From contig OENT01000420.1 in assembly GCA_900239685.1 (NCBI GenBank), forward strand, positions 55,352 through 119,351: DNA of 64,000 bases, given 5' to 3'. The translations under genes and the position numbers were made by a program. Origin of the DNA: Rotaria macrura. Lineage: Eukaryota > Rotifera > Eurotatoria > Philodinida > Philodinidae. Position 1 is the stretch's first letter. Every line of letters starts with the position of its first letter. Shown in pieces: positions 48,251 to 61,100 of the stretch. The notes below the pieces were generated by a model that was given only the letters and a program-made list of their open reading frames with translations, searched no databases and had not been told where the DNA came from.

Positions 48251-51200
48251 TGACTATGTTAAAATCAAATGAAATTTTCAGAAACGACTACCGCTACATT
48301 ACAGAAGCTGTGATCTAAATTTCAGACCGATGCCATTAGTCTATAGCAGTAGATGATAGCTCGAACACAGTGCATGATCTGACGCGTTTTTTCTTTGTAT
48401 GTGAAATCTTTTCATGTCTATGAAAGATAATCTAATGAATTTTTAATTTAAAAGAAGGATTCTGTCATTTCCTACGTCTCGATATGCTCTCTTAAATCAA
48501 AAGAATAAAAATATGCAGGATGAGTCTGAAGAGAAAAATTACAGATGTGTAACTGAAAAAGCATTCGTCGAGCAACATCAAAGATGATTTTCGATATATT
48601 TAAAATCATCGCCTAATTATTGTTCGAGTTCATCTTGAACTGTTTATAAACGAAAGTTGTCAAGTGACTTGCTGAACATCATCAAACAAATAACTTTACT
48701 GGTACGACATGAAGACGATTGATTTGCTCGAATGTGTCCGACTTTTGTTTAGTTTTTGAAAAACATTCATTGTTTTAAGAAAAATTATGCTTATCCAACA
48801 GCTGCCTGCTAAAATCATCATAGGATTTTGGCCACAAATAAGATATTGGGACAAAACAATCAAATAATGATCGTAAAATGAAAACATCAGATTTTCCAAC
48901 GACATTCTATTCGTTTGTTTTTCTGTAAGGCACTATCAGACTATGTGTTAGTTATTTCTCTAAGGAGAACTATTTTCCTCTGATTTGAATCTCAACTGAA
49001 AATCTTCAGGTGAGAAGTGACATACATTGTATCAAGATTTAAAACGATTTATCTTCTTATCAAATTTCGACTTCAGCTTCAATCAATGTCATCCGCATTA
49101 CAACCCAATACGTGTCGAAATATTCATTATGTGTCAGATATTTTTCGATGACATTTTCTTAAAGAAAACTCACCGTATGCTTACCAGCAATAAGTTGATA
49201 AAAAAAATTCTGATTTCTTTTAATTGTCTCGCAAAATACTAGAAGCAAACATACAATAAAAATCGTATCAGAAATTAGAAAAAAAAAGTATTTTATAATA
49301 TTGCTTTTTAACAAGAAGTTTAAATTTCATATAATATAGTCAAACCCTATGATTCAATGACTCTATTATTTAATTTGTAATCAATTGGCATGCATGAAAA
49401 ATCTACTAAGAGTTGGAACAACACACGGATTCCATGTTTATCGAATATTCTGTCAACAAGAATAGGTACTCATAATTATGTTAAATCTATCAGATCGTTG
49501 AATCTACCATTAGATAGCATCAAATGTTGAAAAGAGAACATTTTCTTTTCAACGCATGCTTCAATAGATTCCTTGTGTTGTTAAATAAAATGATGTCCCT
49601 TATTTAACATTATTGCCAACGTAGGATGATGCTGCATATTTTCTCTATGAGGGACATAGAACACTGGAAACGTCATTATTTTTAATTTTACCAATGACTT
49701 ATTCGTGAATGAAGAAATTCTATCATAGTTATACTCAATAATTTAGTAAAATTCACGACAGTAGTTCTTTACATGTTCCTACTAATCAATTCTATTTAAC
49801 CGATAAGACGTTGTCGTATGTTTGTTAAAAACAATTTAAGAAAACACGATATAATAACGAACGGTCAATTTGTTTTGACGGCTTACCTGTTAGACAATAC
49901 ATAAGTAATTTGAAATCATTCTTTTTTTTTAAATTTATAATACAAAAGAGAATCCTTATTCTTATTAGTGATAAACAAGAAGAAAATACAACAGAAATCA
50001 AAGCTATATTTTTATTGATTATTACTCAAGGATCGAGGCAAGGAGCATCGTGAAATAATATCATGATGAGTCTATGGGAATACATAACTACAATAAAATA
50101 TGTTACCAACACATTTTGACAAAGAACAGATTTGAATAGGAAGCTTTTACGACGATGTGAAGAAAATGTGACAGCTCGAGTTTAATTAAAAGAGAAGCTT
50201 GCGAATGAATAATATATATATATATATATATTGAATAATAAACGTGCTAGCTACTTCTAGTTGTCGGACGGAAAGCAACAGACTGGAGGCATTAAATTAA
50301 CTTCTGTTAATAGAACCAAGCTTTTATGAAAATTACAGATATGATAACCTTCTTACCGTATCACACCATTCTCGAATCTCGACATAACTTTGAATTTTGA
50401 ATACGCAAGAGGAAACAAAATTTTGTAAGCAATAGAACAATATCAGAGTAAACGGTAAAATATAGCTTGATGATGAAAATATTTAGGAATAATAGAAAGA
50501 AAAAATAATTTTATTTCAAGAAAATCTTTCAATGAAATTTTTTTCTAATGTAAATTTTAGTTGCATGGATGAATACAACTTAAAAATGCACTCAAGTATA
50601 GAAAACGAGTATGTATTGTTAGGCTGTCACTATCACTTTACAGAATTCATTACTCAACATTATCTCATAAGTGTGTTTGCTTTTCTTGCTCATCGTTATT
50701 GGGATCACTTTCCATTGTCGAGATGAATCTCAATTGATTTGAATCATTCATGCTTTCAACTACATGACATGGATGTTTTAATGTGAACACAATCTCCTAG
50801 GAAATCATATTGGCTATTTAAAGAAATAGATGTTCTCATTCTGATATCGTTTAATAATGAATTTGAGTAAAAAAAAAAGAAAGCATGCAATCTTATAGAT
50901 ATTTTTCATTTTTAGGATTCCACCATAGAATCTAAACGGTGTGTTTTGATTTATTTTCAAAGAATATCACTGACAAACGAACTCGTAAAGAATCCTACAC
51001 TTGATTAACACTATCAAAGCGAAAAAGGAAAAAATTGAAGACCTATGAGCAATTTTCATGTGTCGAAACCAATTGAATGCATGAGACATGTTTGATGTTA
51101 AGAAGTGTGCTCTACTTAATTAAAAGTCGACTTTTCTAGAATAATCATATGTCACAGACGTTTTCTTCTCTAATCTGAAATCCAGTCAAAAACAAAAGAT

Positions 51201-53402
51201 AATTCATCATCACCAAAGCAAAATATCGTTCTTCGACCGTAGTCGACCTTGTTTTCTGTTCTATTGTTGAAAACAAAACATACATAAAATAAAGGTCAGA
51301 TTTTGTAACAAGGTAATATCAGAAGGAATTTTTCAAATCATAATCAAGGAAAAAAAAACAAGTGAACAACTTACAATTATGAGGTCGTTGTATGAATATA
51401 ATTTCATTGGAGTGACATATTACTTCTTATGAATCACAGTAATAAGAGGAACATACGATAACTCATACTGTCATTGGTCTGGTATTGTGACTTAAACAGT
51501 GGGTACTGTTGATATACGTATGTATCAAGTCATTCTCCTTCGATGGCCGTTGTCAAAGAAATGTCATATTTGTGCGATTGAACATTTTCATCGTTCCTCA
51601 TTCTTATAGAACATAGTACGAAGAAGTGCTTATTTTTTCTATCACTCTTCATTGAAAGATGAATCGTTTACAATAACGAACAACAGTGAATACTAAAAAC
51701 AAAACAATTTCGAAAGACTCGCGGACATAATATGAGAAATAGAGTTGCAGTTCGTTTGGTCATCGTATTTAGTAAATGTTGCTTGCCAAAATATGATTCA
51801 TCGATATTTTATTAAAAATTTCACGGTCGATTATTATATTGTTGAATTGAATCCATCAGATCCACGTTCGATGGATTCTAGGAAATAAAACTAACGATAC
51901 ATATTTAGATTATCTTTCACGGATATCTTAATCCGACGATAGAGAAATGTTTACTAATCTCTTACAAGTAGAAAGTACTACTTAGTCATAAGAAGAAGAT
52001 AGTGCAACATGTAATAGTTCACCACAATAGAACGTTTTCAACTTGTGATATAAATTTCTTTGGAGAAATAGAAGATATTCACGGCAATTATCAATTTTCA
52101 ATAGTTTATCAGTAATTTTCGTTAACGAAAACGTTCTTTTTTCATTTGAAATACTTGATGAGAGACAGTATGCAATGTCAGTACGTTTCACCTTATTAAG
52201 CTTCTTTCGTTTAACGAGATGAAGTACCTGATGTATCAGTTTGACAAGCGGTGTCTATTTCAAGAAAATCGTCATATTGCTACGATTGGTTCTTAATAAA
52301 TAGCATACAAAAATAACAAATTATATGAATATTTCCGTCTCTGGTTATTTTCAATGTTGTCACTCTTATTTAGGATCCTTCTATGTGCTTGAAATCGATA
52401 TAGTTTGATATCGATAAAACACACTGTAGTATTAAATACAAATGTACGTAGTCAACCAGTTCCTTCATACAAAATATTCTCATCAGCAATGTATATATTA
52501 ATTAATGTATTTCATTTATAGATTAAGAAAAGAAACAAAACTTCTATGATCCTGAGTAGAGTGTGTTAGTGCAGCTAGGCTAGATACATGTCTCTACCAA
52601 TTCATCCACATTAATTTATTTTACACAATCCTGCATCAGTGATGCTGACTTCATCGGACTATTTTTAGGCGAAAAATAGACATCAGCTAAAATTGATAAA
52701 CACACAAATTGAATGCAACAGTATCCTTTTCAATGTGCTATTGTGCTTCCACTTAGAAATTACATCGAGAGAGACAGCGTGTACCACTTTTGTAATGAAA
52801 CTACTACGAAGAGTGGAATGTCACTGATGTATCATTTGAAACATATATTGAATATTACCAAAGTAAAACTATAAATATCAGTTCAATCTAGGAATCGTTT
52901 TCCCTTATAAGTTATGCTGTTACAAACGTATATATGAAATCACGGTGAGGGACAATTCAAGCCGTTCGTATTCAATGTAAATAAAAAGCTTTCATCGTTA
53001 AAAAAAAATAAAACAATGATCATTCAACTTAAAGTCTACAACAATATTGTCTTTTATTTGGTATCTAGCCTTCAATAAATAGTTATTAGGTCTACCATCA
53101 ACACTTATTTCAATAGTGTAATGATTGATTTAGAGCTATCTGTTTGAGTTATCTTTTGCGTACTATAGATCAAACAAGAAAATCGGAATTAACAACAAAT
53201 TGATATTGATTCAACTGAATTAAGTAAAACACAATAAAACATGTCTCAATCTAATCTAAGTTGACTTTAGATACAAGTGAAAATGTTTCATAAATCTTAC
53301 TTCTCTTCTATTTAACTATGTTACAAACATGTGTCGTGTAAGAAATATAAATTGAAAGAAGGACACCTGATATTGATCGATCCTTTCTGCTTTCGTCTTG
53401 TG
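48251..53402. other. Gene-poor stretch
   Basis: 5.1 kb of AT-rich DNA. No gene supported; frames of 64-71 codons (for example 49027-49242 and 50532-50726) lack domains. A small hairpin (TTGAAAAGA...TCTTTTCAA) lies at about 49529-49554 and an AT microsatellite at 50214-50231. Confidence 0.5.
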
Positions 53403-53409
53403 TATAAAA
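53403..53409 (+). promoter_or_regulatory. TATA box
   Basis: TATAAAA lies 28 bases before an ATG that opens a signal-peptide-like frame. It is a good match to a core promoter with a very short 5' UTR. Confidence 0.45.
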
Positions 53410-53430
53410 AAAGTCTCAGGGAGTGTCAAC

Positions 53431-53488
53431 ATGGCGTTATTCATTTCAACATTGATACTATACATTGTAGCATCCAATAATGTTCTAG
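53431..53488 (+). CDS. Signal-peptide exon of a probable secreted/membrane protein
   Basis: ATG opens MALFISTLILYIVASNNVL, a classic signal peptide, and the exon ends CTAG|GTTAGT after 58 bases in phase 1. The lectin-like gene in this window also begins with a 58-base phase-1 signal-peptide exon, so the arrangement is familiar. The next exon is uncertain: the acceptor at 53688 leads to an early stop. The transmembrane exon starting at 57844 accepts phase 1 and stays open, but lies 4.36 kb away. Exons in between may have been missed. Confidence 0.4.
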
Positions 53489-56400
53489 GTTAGTAAATGA
53501 AATCAAGCAATACAAATGAATGCTATGAGCTATTTGATTATACTTACCTTACTGTATACCCGAAATCAAACACTGTCTTTCATAAGTATTATGAATGACG
53601 AAATTTTTTTTTGCTACGATCGATCCAAATTAACATGTATATATCAAATTTTTTCTTTCACGTTATTCGAATGAATTAGAAATATAACAAAACGAAATCG
53701 ATCAACACCTCATCACCGAAGACAACAAGGTGCCATGGAAAAAATAAACATGTTAAACGTAGGTACGAAAAAGAAAAAGAAAATTTTCAAGCCTCATACT
53801 CATTCGTTAAATAGTGCTATTGAGAATCAAACAAAACATATCAAGGCTATTCGTTTTTGGTGTATTTTATTAACTTCTCTAAGAATCCCAAGAACAAATA
53901 TTAGTATACTTTTTTTTTAAGTCTGAGAATGAAACTTACTCAATTAAACACGACCCTTAATAGTGACTATGATCTAATACATACATACTAGACTAAATCA
54001 AATTTAGTTAAACAAAGTCAATGGCGTTGATACAAAGTAAAATAAGTCATATTTCTGAATATCAATATGCAATACAATCAGATGATTACTAATATTTCAC
54101 TTCATACTTTTCAATGATTACCATAACAAAAAAAAAGCACTTTCGATAACTGTGAATATTAACGAGTATACTTTTATTTAAATAATACAAATGAATATCT
54201 TGAATTTAATTAAATTGAATCTAAGATATACTAGTTATGACCTAACTAAAATTATAGCAATAGTCTGTAGTTTGATACACATATGGTTAGAACGATGATA
54301 TGAACATTTTCATGTGTTGTTTTTCTCTTCAGCAACAAAATAATTTCCAATAGATCAAAAAGAAGTCTCCAAATCATTGGAGGGTACTAATTATAATTTT
54401 TCTTCTAGTAATCTAGTTTCGCATTTTATTCGATTATTTATTCTTCTTTTTTCTGGTGTAAAGAAATGTCGTTTTTCTTTCTGGTGTTTGTTCTGTTTTG
54501 CTCTCACAATAATATATTAAACCTATGGTAGTGGTTGCCAATCATTTTCAATTGCTCTTCTATGATTAACAGCGTTATTCATCTAACTCTGTATATGTAT
54601 ATATATATATATTTCAATAATCTACAAGAGATTAAAATGTGAATAGCATATTTAAGATTTCTTTACAGTCATCTTTCGTTCGACATTGATTACACTTGAT
54701 CAATGGCAGTTTTTAGTTTCGTAAAAGAGTACAGTCAAAAATATTTTATTTTTGAAAACGAATGCTATATTTAATGAAAAAAAAGCAACCGAATCAACGT
54801 CGTATAAAATTCCTGGACTCTTGACTTGTTCAAATAATCATTTGTCTAATAAGTAAATAGGCATATATATATTGAATGGTTTATCCATGAGATGAAGATA
54901 GAGAGATCCAACGCTAAAAGATAAGCCAACTGAAATTCCGTTTTCTTGTAGAAAACAACCTTAGAACGATTGAGAAAATATAATGCACTATACAACATCA
55001 TCTTGAAGATCGTATCGATTTTGGTAGAACCGAAAAGTAGGTGATGAGTATAACTCTATGTCCGTAGAATCCTCACATCATGAAATGTGTATCTATAAGT
55101 TTAAAAGTATGAAAATTTTTCCTTCCGTTTTGTTCTCATATTTTCATTATTATTTTATGTACTTCAGTGCGTCGATTTTCTAAATATTTATCAGTACAAA
55201 GAGAGACTAGACCACCACATCTATAAAATATGCTATATGGTTTCAATAATAATATTAAAGTAGAATGTTTCCTATTGAGTTTGGTATTTCCAAAAAATCG
55301 GAAGAGTTCTCAAGGAAATCCTTTTTGTTCATTAAGAAATTAATATACACATCCGTATTTAGAAAAGCGATCGCCTTTCCAGTATTTCCCTTTCCATATA
55401 CTCATAGTCCAGAAATCATATTCTCTACATGCATATGATCAATGAGTTGTATGCTTCTAGTCACTAACTAGGAAATGACTTAAACTTAGAATGTATTTTA
55501 AAAAAGCCATTACAATTATAGATAGTAGTGTATCCGAATTATTTTTTTTCGAGTTAATTCATGTTTGAATAGGAACAACTCTAGTTAGTGAGAGATGTTC
55601 AGGAATTTTCAGTTGAATATCTCATTGTTGAATGAAAGCTATTCTATGTGTCGGTAAACATGGATGAGTTTTAAGATTTGAAATGGATATTTTCAACATT
55701 TCGTGATGTTTACAGATTATTAAGCTTAGTTTTTTCTCTGTATCAAAAGAAAACCATTCAAGATATCAATCATTTTGGCACCGTTTCTTAACAGCAAGAA
55801 TATTCGTCGTCACTATTTTTCATTCCTGTACAGAAGACCATGGTTTGGTACGTGTCATTCATCTAAGTTTTTCAATACAATCGGCGATATAACACTGATC
55901 GCAATAAAATTTTTCGAAGGAATCATTAAAGAAGTAGATTGAAAAAAATACATTTCAAAAATGATCAAGTATAGAAAACAATCGAAGAGAGAAGTCGAAA
56001 GAAAATCAGATATAGAAATTTTGAATGACACATGATTGATACGTAATGATCAATGTAATAGTCAAAGATTCGATCTTATGTATAAATCGACATCAATTAA
56101 ATCTCATACTAATTATCCAATGAAGATCAATGGAGATATTATAATAAAATTTATGAACACTAAATTGGCAAGATACACACATTCTCTCGTTTGTGTTCTC
56201 TATACTTTTTAGATACTTTCTACAACAATATGAACAGCAATTAAGAATTAAACACAGTCTAAATGCATACATATCAGAATAGTTTCTAAATCGAGAAAAA
56301 AAATTTCTATGCTCTCCGCTCATCATATATGTGAATTTGATGTGTGGGAACCTTCATATCATAACTTTAATATACGCTGGAAGAACTTAGCATGAGTATT

Positions 56401-57843
56401 TTCAAGGAGGAATCTGTCTAACTCTTGCTGCTCGTAAATTTTACGTACAACTTATCAGAAGAAATTCAAGAATTCATCGACAAAATATACCTTTATTGAC
56501 TCGTATAGAATATCAATTATGGCCATACGCATGATGAGTGTTCTAAACGAATCAGAAGAGTATCAAAAAAAGTATCATCACTGTGTTCTATTCAATTGTT
56601 GCTACTTCTTGCAAGTAACAAGATCAAAAGAAAGTTTCAGTTAATTATATTCTATCCTTTCCTTACACATAGAGCGAAACATCGCAACGTCTTGACAATG
56701 TGAAAAAATGGAAATGTTAGAAAAAACATTTTCCTAATACTCTTCTATGTTGCTATCGGTTCTATGAGACAATGCAAATGCTCCAAAAAGTCTGAGATAA
56801 ACTGAAAGTGGATAGAATCATGACATACCAAGATATTGTAATTGACTCCTCAAATAATTTAATTGCAGATGAAATTCTACTCAAATTGATGAAAGTTTAT
56901 CAAAATGATTCGACAGTTTTACTCTGTTTTTTTTATATTGAAATTCAAATTAGTTCGACAACATCTTATTTTACCATAGAAATATAATTGCCTACAATCA
57001 ATATATATAAGGCATAGCGGTCGTAAAAAATGAATGTTTAATCAGCATTTACATTAGAAATGTTGCGTGGCCTTTCAAAATTCACGAAGAAGTATCATAA
57101 ATCAACATTTTCATATTAGTCTTCGGGACGTAAATTTTCTTTAATTTGGACACATAAAGAAGACGAAATATTGATTTAGATGGCTGATTGCCAGAAGATC
57201 TATCTCATGTTGTGAGAATAGGATGATCTTATGTCGTCAATCCGTTTTTTTTCCAAATAAATCATCTAAATAGATTTTCATGGTATTATTTTATTATCGT
57301 TTGTTGTCTTACGAAAACGTTTGAAATTGTTATCTCCAAAAATCTGAAATATAAATCTTAATACTACCTGTGTCGACGTCATTTCACTGGATGTCATTTG
57401 GGACAGAAAAACTAAAATATTTACTAGCGAACGAAAAATGATTCATAGAAGCAGTTTATGTTACTTATTTTTTTTTCGAATAAAAACCGAGTTATTAATG
57501 CTTTTGTATAGATAAATAATCATTTAAAATACATGGCAATCGTAGTTGTCTTCATATTATTTGCTTTTTAAATGTTCAATGAGTCCATAAACTCATTGAT
57601 GAGAAAAATGAACTCTTTCTTCTTTCGATTACATAAGTATACTGTATTGTTTGAAAACTATCGTTTTTCATGTATCAAATGAAAATCGAATTTCTTTTGG
57701 TTGTCATGCTATCAACACTGACATGAATACTGATAATTTCAGTTCTGTATACATTAGTTCGTCTTTCATTATGTTTGATGGAAGTGTTCAAGTATTGTTT
57801 CCGTTTCATTCCTATTTACTATTGTATCTGCTGATAGAACTAG
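53489..57843. other. Possible long intron or spacer
   Basis: AT-rich DNA between the signal-peptide exon and the transmembrane exon. It contains a basic 61-codon frame at 53735-53920 (+), an AT microsatellite near 54595-54612 and a 47-codon open frame at 56391-56534 (+). None could be linked confidently by splice sites. Confidence 0.4.
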
Positions 57844-58106
57844 ACATGGCTTTTGCTGCAACACAAGTAAAAATTGAGAATGTTCATAGCAAAGAGATCA
57901 ATTCAAGTAAATTTTCATCAGCACATGCAGAAATCGGAAGTCAAGCACAAATGAAACGAGGTAAAGATCAATTAAATATGTATCATTCAAGAAAAACGAA
58001 GTTAGCTATTATTAAATCGACCGTTATCATGATGGGCTGTTTACTTATTTTAATTATGGTTGGTGGTATCATTAGTATTGTTGTCTATTACATTAAGAAA
58101 CAATAG
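57844..58106 (+). CDS. Last exon of a small single-pass membrane protein
   Basis: An acceptor (GATAGAACTAG|AC) opens DMAFAATQVKIENVH in phase 1. If the ATG at 57846 is used instead, this is a complete 86-residue protein. The first about 50 residues are polar and rich in Ser, Lys and Gln. A single strong TM follows (STVIMMGCLLILIMVGGIISIVVYYI), then a KKQ terminus, so it is either tail-anchored or, joined to the signal-peptide exon at 53431-53488, a type I protein of at least 106 aa. A likely poly-A signal (AAATAAACG) occurs about 45 bases after the stop. Family not recognised. An upstream in-frame ATG at 57651 extends the frame, but that part looks non-coding. Confidence 0.5.
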
Positions 58107-61100
58107 AGGATTTTGTCGAAACCAACTAATATCAATAGAGTTTTATTGAAAATTAAATAAACGATAAAATCAAATCAAAACTATCAATTAATATTATATT
58201 GGACGTATCATCTAAGTCAAGTGACTTAGTGTTGTTTTAAACATCAAAAGATCTTCATATCACTTGATTTCATATCGATTTTTTTTCGTGAATATTTTCC
58301 CTCTGATAAGACCTGTTTCGTACAGTCTACAAAGTAACATCATTTTTATAAAGCAAAGTAGGGTTTTTTCTAGAATAGACAAGACTGGAACAATATTCAG
58401 TACAAGAATGTTGTCGTGTAACTCATATACTTCGTTGTTACGGACTTTTGTCGATGCTTATTCCCTTCGAAGATCGCGTCAATTTCAAATAGAATTCTAA
58501 TAGAAAACTGCGTCTTCTCAACCTCCATCATCATATGGAAATTTCCGAAAAAAACATTTTTGTGTAAGATCTTTTGATTCCGGGCCAAGTTTTGGGGGAA
58601 CAAAAAATCTATTCTCATCATTTTCGTTTATGAACTAGTCGTATTCTCAGTTTCAATCTCTAGATGAGCTTCAAGATATGGATGTGAGTAAAGAAAAGAA
58701 TGACAACCACAGCCTGATAACACTAACGACATGTTAATAAAAGTGCTAAATCCTACTTCAATTTGGGCTGATTAGCATACTAAAGTAATATTTAAACAAT
58801 TCAGAATTGTAGAATCCATAAAATGCATATACGAGAATAGAATATACATGTATATTTATCGAAAAATCAACAGACCAAATAAGAAGCCATATATCAAGAA
58901 GAAAGTTACAAATAAACTAATTACACATGGAATCATCCAGTCAAGTAAGTAATAGAAATATTTGCAAAACACACGAATATTTTCAGCACCATGTGGTAAA
59001 ACTATGTAAATGTTACGCACTGCTGGTGGACTTGCATAGAATCTCCGTGATTGACACATATATTATGCATGAATGATAACATTGAACTTTGCTGTTGAAC
59101 AATTTAATGAGCAATATTTTTGTTATTGTTCTCGGATGTCGTTGAGGTTCGACATTAAGAGATCGGATTTCTTAAAATATTGATGGACTTTTAATTCTTC
59201 AATATCCAGTTGCCGCCGAGTGAATGAGCTGGTGTCATGTTCCGTGATACACTGTTCAATTGCTGTACGCTTATATTTAAGATCATTGGCAGCGATGATG
59301 GGATCACAAAAGATTTGAGGAGAAAATGGATAATTCAGGCCATTGTCGTAAGTATCACTTTTCCCATTCTATTTCATCGTCAGCAACGTCTATCTGTAAT
59401 CATAGGTATTGTACACAAAATGTATTGTGCTCGATTTTGAGCTAATTTGAAATTGCTCATCTGGTGTTTACATCGAAGAATCGACAGACTGTCTCGTTAA
59501 CTATTCGGTTTTTTTTCTGCGTTCGAGTTGATCAACTTTTCCGATGGAGTATAATTCTTGATTTATATTTGCTCTTCTTAAAAGTATGAACACTCGAATC
59601 ATTCAAAGGATTATCGTTTTCGCAACATTAGAACGATGTGAGTTCTAAGGTTGTCACTGTGAACTTCTGTTTATCTCGAATTTGAAAGAAAACTAAATTA
59701 TATTCATTTATATTTTTACGTAGACTTACATGCACAGCAGCAATAGCATGGTCACTCATTTCACAGCGATTTCATATTTATAGAATGATCGATTAAACAT
59801 CAGTCTCGCATTACATTATTTTTTACATCGAACACGATAAACATTTCTTCATCTCCTTCCGAATAAAAATCTGCTATCCAATGTATAACTCTAGCAAGTT
59901 TTTGGGATTTATTATATCTATTTAAGAATTCAGTTCTAGATTAGTTATTCTTCCTTCAATTATCCTTTTTTGAAAGGCACAGCTCAGTAAAATGTCATGA
60001 ATTACAGAGAGTAGCCCTATATGCCCATTGTAATCTCCACAGAAGAAAATTCATTTCAAAATAAAGTGTTATTTTTGAATGATTTTCTATTAACTTCATG
60101 TTTAGTTCAAGTGGATCTATGAAGGCCATTTATCGAAGTATTCAATCACTTTTATGTTAAGATTGTGTTCATTCGTTAAAACTTGTTAATTATTAAACTA
60201 GCTACTGCTATTTCATTTTTTGGTTTTAGTTGTGAGAGATGGAATTTTCGTTTATTTATGAATACCTTTACATATCAATAGGAGATGTAAAACGTTTCAG
60301 GTATTTTAGACAAATCGAATTAGGACATAAGCATTTCTAAAGAAATATCTCTTTAAAATTAGGTTTAAAAAATAGTGAGTTGTTTTTATTTAACTTTCTG
60401 CGTTAGTGGTTTCAAATATGTTCAAATTTTTTCCTGTAAATGGCTTGTCTATGGTATCGCTACTGCTTCAAGTACAAATTAAGGATAAGCAATATTTTCT
60501 TAGCCAACATTGATGACATCACCTTTTGATAGTACATGATACTCATTCTCAGAGTTTCTTGAAGTTCCATGTTTCAAAGTTAATATCCACTGGCTCGACG
60601 TCCCATGTAAAAAATATTAGCGGCAAAATTAGATGAACATCGATCAATATTAGAAACATTTTAATCGATTTTTAACCCAAAACAACATTTTATTTAGTAT
60701 TTCTATTAATTGGGATTAATTTTGCTTGTAATTGATTAAAAATCCATGAGAAAAATCTGATTTAATTGATTTCCGTTTTGGATGCATGAGAAAATCTGCA
60801 ACTGATTTTTACCCTGGTGCTTTCTCATGAGCTTGCAGTCTATGATCTAATATTATTACTATTTTACAAATTTCTTTATATGTACAGACATTTTTGTTTT
60901 TCTACCTAGTATCGTTTCAGGTACAGCATGCCTATATATAAAAACGCAGTCGGTTGTCCGACGTGAAATATTCAATTTTGTAAAAGTATTTATTATTAAC
61001 TTTTCGTAGTAAAAATTCAGTTTTTTCAATGAACTTCATGAAAGAAAATAAACAGTACAAAGGCATCCTATGATTCTTTTCTTTGGCATTTTAATACTCG

